Below are positions 49,864-58,595 of a DNA stretch of 64,000 nucleotides, one piece after another (the stretch's first letter is position 1; each line of letters opens with the position of its first letter). The translations under genes were made by a program, and so were the position numbers. Below the pieces are notes generated by a model. That model searched no databases, had not been told where the DNA came from, and saw only the letters and a program-made list of their open reading frames with translations. Source of the stretch: Microcaldota archaeon (GTDB taxonomy: Archaea; Micrarchaeota; Micrarchaeia; Micrarchaeales; Micrarchaeaceae); NCBI GenBank assembly GCA_021791535.1, contig JAJYWI010000021.1:42507-106506 (forward strand), written 5' to 3'.

Positions 49864-50724
49864 ATGGATTTCAGTGATTGGTTGCGGGCCGGAACCATGT
49901 TGAAGATATCTTTCATATTCACGGTAGCCGCGCTGATGCTGCCGCAGCTCGCCAGTGCGTCTTATGTGAGCATCATACAGCCGTTCAATACTACTGTGTA
50001 TTCGCAAAACGCTGTCGTCTATATAGGTAAGGATGGGCCAGGGCAGACCTTCTACATCACGATATCCGCTGCAACGACGAACAGCACAGGGGTAGTAAAC
50101 AACCTTGGCTGGAACAAGTTCGTCGTGACAGGGCTGCCGCAGGGGTGGATAGCGCAGAACTCGTCGCTATACAACCCGACGCTGTCAGTCAAGATAACCC
50201 CGTCTTCCGGCGCGCCGAACGGCACATACAGGTTCAACCTTACTGCGGTGAACATAGGCAATTACTCCAAGCTTGGCGCTCTCAGGTTTATTGCAGAAGT
50301 GAACGTCACGCCTGACGTCTTCAAGCTCGGGGTGTCACCAAGTACGGCTCAAGTAAGCGTCAGCGAGCCTACCGACATATACGTCTCAATCAACAATACT
50401 GGCGTGTCTGATAGCCTCTTCCTTATAAGCCTGTCAGGTCTGCCTGCATACAACATAACGCAGAGCGTGATAGCGCTGCACCATACAACAGAAACGTTCA
50501 CATATCCTGTCACGCTCGGTGAACCTGGCGTGTACAATGTCAACATCAGCGTCAAATCGGTCGCCAGCCCGTTAATATACAAGCAAAGCAGCGTAAGGAT
50601 AATAACGCAGGCCACGTTGCTGAACGACTACTACGCGACCGGGAGCGGCATAATCGCCTTCCCTATAGTCTACGAGCCGGTCTACGCCGTGATGTACCTG
50701 ATAAGCCTAATCCTCAGGCACTAG
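49864..50724 (+). CDS. Secreted membrane-anchored protein with Ig-like/NEW3-like repeats
   Basis: N-terminal signal, beta-rich sequon-rich body, C-terminal TM. Confidence 0.55.
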   Translation: MDFSDWLRAGTMLKISFIFTVAALMLPQLASASYVSIIQPFNTTVYSQNAVVYIGKDGPGQTFYITISAATTNSTGVVNNLGWNKFVVTGLPQGWIAQNSSLYNPTLSVKITPSSGAPNGTYRFNLTAVNIGNYSKLGALRFIAEVNVTPDVFKLGVSPSTAQVSVSEPTDIYVSINNTGVSDSLFLISLSGLPAYNITQSVIALHHTTETFTYPVTLGEPGVYNVNISVKSVASPLIYKQSSVRIITQATLLNDYYATGSGIIAFPIVYEPVYAVMYLISLILRH

Positions 50725-50763
50725 ATAGAAAGGCTCTAAAATGGTTGTGCACAAAACGAATAA

Positions 50764-50835
50764 GCCCGAATAGCTCAGTGGTAGAGCGACTGGCTGTTAA
50801 CCAGTAGGTCGCAGGTTCGATCCCTGCTTCGGGCG
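50764..50835 (+). tRNA. tRNA-Asn(GTT)
   Basis: GCCCGAA...TTCGGGC; anticodon loop CTGTTAA; T-arm CGCAGGTTCGATCCCTGC. Confidence 0.95.
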
Positions 50836-50923
50836 TAAGGGCGGGAGGTCCTATGCCTTTTTCTCAATCAGCCCACATATCCCAGGCACAGAACGTCTCA
50901 TCCCATAACCTGTTTCGGGCACC

Positions 50924-51271
50924 TTAATATCCGACATCTTTACTCCTTTTCTTATGTACGAATTCCCTTCTAAGTCTAAATGCAAGCCTTCCATCCGAAT
51001 GCCTCATCGGTACACCCAAAACTGTGCTGCAAGTAGGGCAAACGAGCTTTGGTGCGTCTTCAGGGACCTTTATCTTTGCATCCTTCTGTAACTTTGCTAG
51101 TTCTGGCGGTGCAGATATCCTGTTAAAGTAGCATCTTATGAGAGGACCAGGACCATCCTTTTGATACCAAAGAACCTTTGTATCGCCGCATTTCTTGCAG
51201 AAAACATCAAGCATAACGGCCTTGCCTCCTCTAACCCTCCTATATTGGTCATTTTTCATTTTGACCCTCAT
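50924..51271 (-). CDS. Hypothetical zinc-finger protein
   Basis: VFCKKCGDTKVLW...LVCPTCSTVLGVPM. Confidence 0.6.
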   Translation of the reverse strand: MRVKMKNDQYRRVRGGKAVMLDVFCKKCGDTKVLWYQKDGPGPLIRCYFNRISAPPELAKLQKDAKIKVPEDAPKLVCPTCSTVLGVPMRHSDGRLAFRLRREFVHKKRSKDVGY

Positions 51272-51346
51272 GGCTTCACCTCATTGACACTAAGTTTTGA
51301 GATGAATCAATTATACATCTTTCCTTACAGAAGGATTAGCAGAAAG

Positions 51347-51367
51347 CCCATGACTTTCAATCGTGGG
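51347..51367 (+). mobile_element. IS200/IS605-like right-end hairpin remnant
   Basis: AAAGCCCATGACTTTCAATCGTGGGATGAATG; stem CCCATGA/TCGTGGG; no tnpA/tnpB nearby. Confidence 0.4.
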
Positions 51368-51613
51368 ATGAATGCGGATTAGACAAACACATATGTATAC
51401 AAATATTGATAAACAATATACTATCAAAGGATTAAATGGACTATGAACACAACGGGACAAGTGTGGCGATGATAAACTACCACAGCCTTCCGCTCAGAAT
51501 ATAAGAGGTCAATATTGGTAGGGGATATAAAGAAAAGGATGGATGAAATTATGGAAACTGTGGCAAAGAGAAAATAATAAATATGTTTCTTCACATAATA
51601 TTTATGTGATTTA

Positions 51614-51856
51614 ATGCCGAATATTACCCTTGTAATTAGCAAGGAGCTTAAGATGGAAATGAAGAGGCACCCCTCTGTCAAATGGTCGAGCGCGGTAAGG
51701 AACGCCATAGAGCAGAAACTTGCGGATTTCAGAGAGGCTGAAAGTATAGCAAAAAGAAGCAAGTTCAGCTTGAAAGATTGGAAATCAATAAGCGAAAAGA
51801 TATCAAGGGATGCTGCAAGACACGCAAGGGCGCTTCTCCATGAAAGTAACGGTTGA
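51614..51856 (+). CDS. Putative VapB-like antitoxin
   Basis: MPNITLVISKELKMEMKRHPSVKWSSAVRNAIEQKL, RHH-like start; overlaps PIN ORF. Confidence 0.7.
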   Translation: MPNITLVISKELKMEMKRHPSVKWSSAVRNAIEQKLADFREAESIAKRSKFSLKDWKSISEKISRDAARHARALLHESNG

Positions 51857-52250
51857 CGCCAACGTACTGTTTGCGTGTCTGATAAAGGACTCAACAACCA
51901 GGAAGCTCTTCTTCAATCCCGCTCTGTCTCTCTTTGCACCAGAATTCATCGTAGAGGAACTGCTGCAGCACATCATAGAGATACGGGGAAAATCGGCCTT
52001 AGGGGAGGAAGAACTGCACCGCCTGATAGCAAAGGTTTTTGGACAGCTAACGCTTGTACCTGATAGGGCACTTAAACCATTCCTGCCAGCCGCAGCAAGC
52101 CTTGTTAAGGATCCAAAGGACTGGTTGTATCTTTCATGCGCGTTGCATGAAGACACTTTAATCTGGAGCAATGACAACGACTTCAGCGAACAAGAAAGAG
52201 TCAGGGTTGTTACTACAAAGGAGCTCATCGCTCTTGTAGGATTACTATAG
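51840..52250 (+). CDS. PIN-domain VapC-like toxin
   Basis: MKVTVDANVLFACLIKDSTTRKL...FIVEELLQH...DWLYLSCALHEDTLIWSNDNDF. Confidence 0.82.
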   Translation: MKVTVDANVLFACLIKDSTTRKLFFNPALSLFAPEFIVEELLQHIIEIRGKSALGEEELHRLIAKVFGQLTLVPDRALKPFLPAAASLVKDPKDWLYLSCALHEDTLIWSNDNDFSEQERVRVVTTKELIALVGLL

Positions 52251-52266
52251 ATCAGAGAAAGCGGCC

Positions 52267-52306
52267 GTTAACCAGTAGATTGCAGGTTCGATCCCTGCTT
52301 CGGACG
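52267..52306 (+). repeat. Duplicated tRNA-Asn 3' fragment (attR-like)
   Basis: 40 bp matching tRNA-Asn from anticodon to acceptor end with 3 substitutions. Confidence 0.85.
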
Positions 52307-52466
52307 CTCTCTTAAATAAATAGGCAGATAATTTATCAAGTTTTTATCTACCTAACTGATTACTTCAGTTGAAAATAACGATCCAAAGCCATTCGTCGAA
52401 TTTGCATTCAAACAGTATTATCTGCAGATAAAGGAATTTTTAAGCTAGAATTCCTTTGAGAGCATG

Positions 52467-52502
52467 GCACTATCTATGAAACGAGAAGGGCATGGATAGT
52501 GC
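52467..52502 (+). repeat. Left-end hairpin of element family, copy 1
   Basis: GCACTATCTATG-AAACGAGAAGGG-CATGGATAGTGC: 12-bp stem with one G.U. Confidence 0.85.
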
Positions 52503-52557
52503 GTAGATAGTAGAAGGCTTAGATAAGGCTTAATATTTTGATGGGCAAAGCCAGAGT

Positions 52558-53058
52558 ATGCCAAAGAAAAGCAAGCCTACGGAGCTCGATATGAAAAGTG
52601 AGGTGCGTAAGTTCCTTATTGTTGCTAACCTTAGAGGTTATGCTGCTGATAACACCAAAGCTTGGATAAAGGAGAAAGATGGTTCTACAACAATAGTCTA
52701 TGAGCGCGAAGACTGGAAGTACCACGATAACTTTTTCGGAGGTGAACCCTATGGCGGTAGAGAGGTCGTATTTTACAAAGGTGAACCAGTATGGATGATG
52801 GTTTACTATGGTGCTATAGTAGAAACAGAATCAGATGTTAAAGGACTCTACCAGTTTTTACAACGGGCTTTGAGAGCTGATCCGGAGAGTAACCCATACA
52901 GAGGGCCGAAGAGCTTCAAAGAAGGTGAGCTTGAATACAGAAATTCTTGGACCGGTGAAGTAGAAAGCTTTTCCGGCGAGGAGGGCATTTACAGAGCAGG
53001 AAAAAGAATATACTGGGCAAAGTATTTAGGCGGTTTTGTAGACCAAAGAGCGGAATAG
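52558..53058 (+). CDS. DUF5680-like protein
   Basis: FLIVANLRGYAADNTKAWIKEKDGSTTIVYEREDWKYHDNFFGGEPYGGREVVFYKGEPVWMMVYYG. Confidence 0.65.
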   Translation: MPKKSKPTELDMKSEVRKFLIVANLRGYAADNTKAWIKEKDGSTTIVYEREDWKYHDNFFGGEPYGGREVVFYKGEPVWMMVYYGAIVETESDVKGLYQFLQRALRADPESNPYRGPKSFKEGELEYRNSWTGEVESFSGEEGIYRAGKRIYWAKYLGGFVDQRAE

Positions 53059-53100
53059 CTTCAAGACCGCTCTGCTTAACGCAGTTATTGGTCTTTCAAC
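53059..53100 (+). repeat. Right-end repeat of element family, copy 2
   Basis: CTTCAAGACCGCTCTGCTTAACGCAGTTATTGGTCTTTCAAC; nested stems AAGACC/GGTCTT and CTGC/GCAG. Confidence 0.85.
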
Positions 53101-53132
53101 ATGTTCGACTTTCCTACAATCGCATCTGCGTT

Positions 53133-53192
53133 ATGACATCGTATATGACGGGCACGCAGATAGTTGTTGACGGAGGCGTACTCCTGGTGTAA
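53133..53192 (+). pseudogene. C-terminal remnant of a short-chain dehydrogenase
   Basis: MTSYMTGTQIVVDGGVLLV stop resembles the SDR C-terminus (YxTGQxxxVDGG). Confidence 0.6.
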
Positions 53193-53335
53193 TTACCGTT
53201 GCACAGTGTTTCAACTTCCAGTTAAATATCTTTTAAGGACTCTAGTAAGCAGTAGTCCTGCTCAGATGGTGCGGTCTCCCTTCCAGCTTCCTTCCCGCAG
53301 CCCACAATAAAAAGTCTATGTACAGTGCAGATACT

Positions 53336-53860
53336 TTATTTATACACTATCTTCATCTTTCTTACCCTTGCGCTTTTCGTTAGTTCATGGCCCTTTGCAT
53401 TGGTAGCGCTGAAAATGTGCTTTACTCCAATCCCTCTTACCGCGAGCGCATCGGCTATTAACGACCTATGGCATCTCCAAGGTACGGCCTCCGCGCACAT
53501 AAGGGCCAAGCGCCGCCTTTTTGCCATCTTCATCAAAGCATTTATGTTATCTCCGAATTCCTTTGTCTGCATATAGTCAGCGAAGCCCCTAAACGACGCA
53601 TTATACCAATACGTATTTACCGAATCCTTAGAGGGGCGCCTCAGCCCGCCCAGCCCTTTCATATGCACGTAGCGTATGCGGTGCCGTTTCAGCCCCGCCG
53701 CAAGCCTTTTCTCGTTGAATTGCGGGTTGGCCCTTGACTTTGGTATGGTGCGTATATCCACCAACTCCTCTATCCCGTACGCTTCAAGTATCTTCACGAA
53801 CTCGCTAAACTTACGCGTAGAATGGCCTATGGTAAAGACCAATGGTCTATCTCTTGGCAT
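53336..53860 (-). CDS. DUF488-family protein
   Basis: FTIGHSTRKFSEFVKILEAYGIEELVDIRTIPKSRANPQFN; LMCAEAVPWRCHRSLIADAL. Confidence 0.92.
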   Translation of the reverse strand: MPRDRPLVFTIGHSTRKFSEFVKILEAYGIEELVDIRTIPKSRANPQFNEKRLAAGLKRHRIRYVHMKGLGGLRRPSKDSVNTYWYNASFRGFADYMQTKEFGDNINALMKMAKRRRLALMCAEAVPWRCHRSLIADALAVRGIGVKHIFSATNAKGHELTKSARVRKMKIVYK

Positions 53861-54368
53861 TCGTCGCCACCCTATTTATCTTCCTCAGTTCTCTTACCCT
53901 GACAAGTGCCCTGCCTCTTATCGGAAAGTGCATCACGTATGCCTTTGAGCCGCAAATGTCGTTTTGCCAACCGAATTTAAAATTGCCGTGTCCTATGAAC
54001 TTCGAGTAAGTGACCTTTCCTATAAAACAGACGACACTTGGTTTATTCGCGGATATCAGGCGCAATATCCTTTTTCTGCCACTGACCTCTTCTCCGCGCC
54101 TCAATTGAGACACGTCACGCGACGGCCTGGCTATTATGTTCGTGAAATTAAGATTGTATACCTGCCGGAACTTGTTCTCGTATATCCTCTTCAGTTCCAT
54201 ATCGTTTTTTAGGTCATCGACATCTTCGTTTATTATGCCGGCACGGCTCAGGAGATACCAAAACATCTTGTTATTCGAGAAAGGGACACCGCGGCTGTAC
54301 GATCCGTAATGCGGGTTTATCCCAACGAACAATATCCTTGCGTTTTTCGATGAGATATAACGTATCAT
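53847..54368 (-). CDS. Mismatch-specific uracil-DNA glycosylase-like (MUG/TDG fold)
   Basis: ILFVGINPHYGSYSRGVPFSNNKMFWYLLSRAGII. Confidence 0.75.
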   Translation of the reverse strand: MIRYISSKNARILFVGINPHYGSYSRGVPFSNNKMFWYLLSRAGIINEDVDDLKNDMELKRIYENKFRQVYNLNFTNIIARPSRDVSQLRRGEEVSGRKRILRLISANKPSVVCFIGKVTYSKFIGHGNFKFGWQNDICGSKAYVMHFPIRGRALVRVRELRKINRVATNAKR

Positions 54369-54439
54369 GGTTATCAGACCCGCGATGAACTTAAGAACTG
54401 TAAGCCGAATCGGGCAGGCTCCGCGTTCAAACGCCGCGC

Positions 54440-54835
54440 TTACTTTGCCTGGCCGGCGAAGTAGCGCTTCCCGCGCAGTATGAATCTCTTATCCATCTTC
54501 TTTGGCGCGAAATACCTCTTCGTGAACTCTATTACCTTCTTCGGGTCGAACTCCTTGCAGCTGTATACGTCTATGGATATGAAGTTCCTCACGCTCATAG
54601 TGTGTATCACTATCGATGAGTCGGCAAGCGGCACCCAGCCGCTCAGCCCTGTCTTGCTCGGGAAGGTCTTCCTGTCGGTCCTGAATATCGATGGCGGAGC
54701 CTGCTTTTTCATCCCTATAAAATCGACCATCTTGTCAAGATAGCTGTAGCAGTGGTCTAGCTCGCCGCAGACCTCCGGCTTGCAGTGATAGCAGTCGAGC
54801 AGAAGCTCGTAGCCAAAGACCCCCTTGTTCCTCAT
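54440..54835 (-). CDS. S-adenosylmethionine decarboxylase-like protein
   Basis: YELLLDCYHC...GLSGWVPLADSSIVIHTMSVRNFISIDVYSC. Confidence 0.65.
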   Translation of the reverse strand: MRNKGVFGYELLLDCYHCKPEVCGELDHCYSYLDKMVDFIGMKKQAPPSIFRTDRKTFPSKTGLSGWVPLADSSIVIHTMSVRNFISIDVYSCKEFDPKKVIEFTKRYFAPKKMDKRFILRGKRYFAGQAK

Positions 54836-54877
54836 ACCCTGCCCTAGCGATAAGGCGGGCCGCCATCGATCTGATGG

Positions 54878-55015
54878 TCAGCCTCCTATCCTGAACATCT
54901 TCGTGCCGCAGACAGAGCACGCGCCGGTCATCGCCTTCTTGCCGTTCTTCATTGTTACCTGCTTCGCGTCCTTCATCTCCCTCTTCTGCTTGCACTTAAC
55001 GCAATACGCTTCCAT
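54878..55015 (-). CDS. Small zinc-ribbon protein (DUF5679-like, 45 aa)
   Basis: MEAYCVKCKQKREMKDAKQVTMKNGKKAMTGACSVCGTKMFRIGG; below ORF-track size limit. Confidence 0.75.
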   Translation of the reverse strand: MEAYCVKCKQKREMKDAKQVTMKNGKKAMTGACSVCGTKMFRIGG

Positions 55016-55123
55016 ACAATCGCCAGTAATACCTATAGATGTGCCTATTTAAAAATGTTCCTTACAAGCATGGTTTGGGGGCTGAGAGGCGTGGAGCTTG
55101 CGCGCCACGCCGCCTGTGCAGGA

Positions 55124-55318
55124 TCAGTTGCTTTTCTTCTTGAGCTCCTGTATACTCTCCTCTATGCCTTTTGCCTCCTGCTCCAGCGATTTCTTGTACT
55201 CGGATAGGACCTCTATCCTCTCCTCCTTAGTCAGGAAGCCCCTCGCGTCCTCGTACGCTCCGCATCCGCACCCGCATCCCCTGCCGCTGCCACATCCGCA
55301 CATTCCATATCTTCGCAT
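55124..55318 (-). CDS. Cys/Gly-rich small protein
   Basis: MRRYGMCGCGSGRGCGCGCGAYEDARGFLTKEERIEVLSEYKKSLEQEAKGIEESI. Confidence 0.65.
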   Translation of the reverse strand: MRRYGMCGCGSGRGCGCGCGAYEDARGFLTKEERIEVLSEYKKSLEQEAKGIEESIQELKKKSN

Positions 55319-55407
55319 TTTTTCACCAGTTCTTATATATATGACATCATATATTACAGCTGGCAAATATTTAAATATATCGGTTGTCCTATATGTAATT
55401 GGTTAGA

Positions 55408-55713
55408 ATGAGGTACAAGTACGGGTGCGACATGCGCGGCATGTTCTCCTTCCAGATATTGTGGCTGCTATCGAAGAGGAAGATGTCCGGCGAGGAGATA
55501 GCCAGGGAGATAGCCAAAAGGAGGGGGGAGAAGCCGAAAGCCGGCACTCTGTATCCAGCGCTGAAGGAGCTAAGGATGGCGAACATGGTTAACGGCGTAA
55601 GGAGCGGGAGGACCATAACATACTCGCTCACGGCTCATGGCAGAATATGCTTAAGGCACGCTCTGACGTACTTCTGCAGGTCTTTCGGGGATGTTTTCAA
55701 TGACGCTAAATAA
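55408..55713 (+). CDS. PadR-family transcriptional regulator
   Basis: QILWLLSKRKMSGEEIAREIAKRRGEKPKAGTLYPALKELRMANMVNGVRSGRTITYSLT. Confidence 0.85.
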   Translation: MRYKYGCDMRGMFSFQILWLLSKRKMSGEEIAREIAKRRGEKPKAGTLYPALKELRMANMVNGVRSGRTITYSLTAHGRICLRHALTYFCRSFGDVFNDAK

Positions 55714-55793
55714 CGTATTTAAATATTTACGCCAAATTATATAAGGAGCGTTTTGCATTATAGTATATACCATCAATCAACAGGGGCCTTGCA

Positions 55794-57488
55794 ATGACAA
55801 AATATGTCCTCGTATCTGACTCAACGCTTGTCGCGCACTACAGGCACTTCCCATTATTGACCTTTCTGCCGTGTGCGCCATCAGAGCTTGTCCCAAAGTC
55901 CGTGTACTATTTCCTGAAGGGGCCTCAGGACGCCCCAATGCCAAACGGCGAGGCGGCCACAGCCCCTTACTCTATAAGGAAGCTTGAGGCCGCGCTGCTC
56001 AAGGCAGGCGTGAGGAGGGAGGACATAGCCGTGCCGCACGAGAGCCGTCTCGCTGACTTCATAAAGGACGACACAGAGGTAATAGCGGTATCAACCATGG
56101 ACCCGCTAGGGACAGGCCCGCTGACAATGTCGTACAACGTGCTCTTCGGCACGACACACACGCCATGGGTGAGAGTCGAATGGGAGAGGCTAATGAGGAA
56201 GATAAACGCGCTGAGGGCCGGCAAGAAGGCTAAGCTGATTGTTGGTGGCCCAGGGGTCTGGGAGTTCACGATAGAGCCGGAAGCTGTGCAGAGGTACGGC
56301 ATAGACTATGCTGTGCAGGGAGAGTGCGATGACATAGCCGCCCAGGTCTTCGAGCAGACCGCCACCGGAAATATAGACAGCAGCCTATTCTCTAACGGCT
56401 TCATATCCTATGATATGCAGTTCCACAAGAGCTACAACGAGCACAACAGGTTCCTCTCAAGGAAGCTCGGCCTGGCAAAGGGTGCGCCGACGCTAGAGGA
56501 GCTGCCTCCAATAGTGAGGCCTGCGATGATGGGGCTGGCCGAGACGATGCGCGGATGCGGCATAGGCTGCGACTTCTGCGAGGTCACCCTGAGGCCGATG
56601 AGGTACTATTCGCCTGAGAGGATAGGCGAGGAGGTTAAGGTCAACATGCAATCAGGAGCGACTAACGCATGGCTGCAGACAGACGAGATATTCGCCTACA
56701 AGCACCTCAACGCAAAGTTCGAGCCGAACCAGGAGGCGCTGATAGAGCTGTTCAGCTATATAATGTCGATACCTGGCTTGAAGAGCACAAACCCCACGCA
56801 CGGAAGGATATCGATACCGGCTGCATATCCGGAACTTATAGGGAAGATCTCATCGATAGTCAAGGCCTCGCCATCCAACTGGATAGGAGTTCAGGTCGGA
56901 GTAGAAACAGGCAGCGACAAGCTCGCCCAGAAGCACATGCCGAACAAGACGCTGCCTCTCAAGATAGGCGCCGACGGCACGTGGCAGGAGATAGTATGGA
57001 AGGGAACCAGCAACATGAACAAGTACTACTGGAGGCCTGCCTTCACAGTGCAAGTCGGCCAGATGGTAGAGACACCGGAGGACAATTGGGATACCGTCGC
57101 GCTGATAAACTGGATGAGCAATTCCACCATAGAGGGCACCAGCAGGCCTTTCGAGTTCACTGCTACGCCCATGCAGAACGTGCCGCTGGGGCTGATAAAG
57201 AGCAGGGCGTTTTCGGCGATAAACCTAGACGAAGCGCAGATGGCAGTGTATTATGCCAGCTACAGGCACCTGGCGAAGATGGCGATGCGCGACGCAAGGA
57301 GGGACAGCAAGGGCAACATGCTAGTGAAGAATGGAACCGCAGGGCTCATCTACGTGGGCGGCTGGTCGATGATGAAGTTAGTTGAAGGAATAGCGAAGAA
57401 ACACAAGGTCGACATAGAGAAGGTTAAAAGATGGGGCCTAGACAGGGAGAAGAACAAGCAGACAGCGGTCATGGCAAGCAGAGTCTAA
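55794..57488 (+). CDS. Radical SAM protein
   Basis: ETMRGCGIGCDFCEVTLRPMRYYSPERI CxxxCxxC motif; N-terminal B12-binding-like region. Confidence 0.88.
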   Translation: MTKYVLVSDSTLVAHYRHFPLLTFLPCAPSELVPKSVYYFLKGPQDAPMPNGEAATAPYSIRKLEAALLKAGVRREDIAVPHESRLADFIKDDTEVIAVSTMDPLGTGPLTMSYNVLFGTTHTPWVRVEWERLMRKINALRAGKKAKLIVGGPGVWEFTIEPEAVQRYGIDYAVQGECDDIAAQVFEQTATGNIDSSLFSNGFISYDMQFHKSYNEHNRFLSRKLGLAKGAPTLEELPPIVRPAMMGLAETMRGCGIGCDFCEVTLRPMRYYSPERIGEEVKVNMQSGATNAWLQTDEIFAYKHLNAKFEPNQEALIELFSYIMSIPGLKSTNPTHGRISIPAAYPELIGKISSIVKASPSNWIGVQVGVETGSDKLAQKHMPNKTLPLKIGADGTWQEIVWKGTSNMNKYYWRPAFTVQVGQMVETPEDNWDTVALINWMSNSTIEGTSRPFEFTATPMQNVPLGLIKSRAFSAINLDEAQMAVYYASYRHLAKMAMRDARRDSKGNMLVKNGTAGLIYVGGWSMMKLVEGIAKKHKVDIEKVKRWGLDREKNKQTAVMASRV

Positions 57489-57528
57489 AGCTTTATATCC
57501 TTCACAGAGATATCATCACGTCAGCCAT

Positions 57529-57603
57529 GGGTCTGTAACTCAGTTTGGCTAGAGTGGCAGGCTTTTAACCTGTAAGTCGGGGGTTCAAATCCCCCCAGAC
57601 CCG
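57529..57603 (+). tRNA. tRNA-Lys(TTT)
   Basis: GGGTCTG...CAGACCC; loop CTTTTAA; T-arm GGGGGTTCAAATCCCCC. Confidence 0.95.
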
Positions 57604-57657
57604 AGTAAAATTTGCGACGACAAAATTTCTGAGCTAAAATTTCTTCGAGAGCAAGAC

Positions 57658-57689
57658 ACTATCTATGAAATGTGATGGGCATGGATAGT
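57658..57689 (+). repeat. Left-end hairpin of element family, copy 2
   Basis: ACTATCTATG-AAATGTGATGGG-CATGGATAGT: 10-bp stem. Confidence 0.85.
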
Positions 57690-57741
57690 AAGCGTATACG
57701 TAGGAATGCTTAAATATTTCCTATGCCGTATAAGATTACTG

Positions 57742-58296
57742 ATGGTGGGCAAGGAGAAGGAAGTTGCAGCACAGGACGGCAAAGCAACGACTTCTGAGAG
57801 GGCGTTTGGGCAAAGGGATTACGTTGCTCTATTCGGTAATGTTCTAAGGGCTACAAGCACCGGAAAGCACTACAAATACACCATCTTGCTACCAATAAGA
57901 GAATACTACGAGGGTGCAGAAGGCAATGCCAAAACAGTATTCACCAAGAAAGACGTAAAACAGCTTAGGCGGCTTTTACGTGGCGACTTTGGCGGTGTAA
58001 CATTCAGTTATTCAACTGGAGACTGGATAGATGACGATGGTAGAAACGTGGTTAATGACCACGCACAATACGAAGTTTCGGGCCAGAAAAACAGCATGGT
58101 GCGAAAGTATTTTGCAGAGCTAAAGGCAAGATTGTTATTGCATGCAGATGAAGTAAGAAACATACCGCAGAACGACATATACGTGCAAAGGTCAGCGGTC
58201 AATTTAGGAGATGATGTATTCGAAAAGCCGCCCCTGGAAGAGTTAAGCGGCAGGTTAACGAAACTAAAGGAAAAGCTTAATAATCTAAAAAGATGA
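57742..58296 (+). CDS. Orphan hypothetical protein (element cargo)
   Basis: MVGKEKEVAAQDGKATTSERAFGQRDYVALFG...; intact ORF. Confidence 0.65.
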   Translation: MVGKEKEVAAQDGKATTSERAFGQRDYVALFGNVLRATSTGKHYKYTILLPIREYYEGAEGNAKTVFTKKDVKQLRRLLRGDFGGVTFSYSTGDWIDDDGRNVVNDHAQYEVSGQKNSMVRKYFAELKARLLLHADEVRNIPQNDIYVQRSAVNLGDDVFEKPPLEELSGRLTKLKEKLNNLKR

Positions 58297-58595
58297 TATG
58301 GATGGCAGCGACAAATATTGAAGCGGAAGGTCGAAATATGTGGGTATCACAAGATAGATCGCTTGAAGTTCCCTATGCGTTACAGAGGGTTACGATTAGA
58401 TTCAAGAGCGAAAAGGCCGATCTTGAAGCCCAGGAGATACTAGGCAGAATGGGCAAAGTGCATTACTTTGAAGGCCCTGATGGCAAAGAAAGAGTAAGCA
58501 TAACCGAGGAGATGCTCAAAGTGCTTGAGGAGAAGCATATCCATTTCGAGCGCATTACAAGGCCTGCGCCCGTAAGTAACACCCTGAGAAAGTAA
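58293..58595 (+). CDS. Orphan hypothetical protein (element cargo)
   Basis: Intact ORF overlapping the previous stop by 4 nt. Confidence 0.6.
   Translation: MIWMAATNIEAEGRNMWVSQDRSLEVPYALQRVTIRFKSEKADLEAQEILGRMGKVHYFEGPDGKERVSITEEMLKVLEEKHIHFERITRPAPVSNTLRK

Larger units (their letters stand above)
50836..52306 (+). mobile_element. tRNA-Asn-integrated element (about 1.47 kb) ending in duplicated tRNA 3' fragment
   Basis: Distal copy GTTAACCAGTAGATTGCAGGTTCGATCCCTGCTTCGGACG at 52267-52306 vs tRNA-Asn 3' half (3 mismatches over 40 bp); cargo is orphan ORF plus VapBC-like pair. Confidence 0.75.
52441..53115 (+). mobile_element. Second element adjoining the tRNA-Asn element, bounded by left- and right-end repeats
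   Basis: Left repeat GCTAGAATTCCTTTGAGAGCATGGCACTATCTATGAAA... matches 57632 on; right repeat at 53059-53100 matches 58842-58882. Confidence 0.6.

Noticed and set aside
51424-51897. 157-aa minus-strand ORF in the tRNA-Asn element
   Set aside because: Antisense to the better supported VapB/VapC-like pair
56669-57385. 238-aa plus-strand ORF overlapping the radical SAM gene
   Set aside because: Alternate frame of a strongly supported CDS; R/Q/D-rich shadow composition
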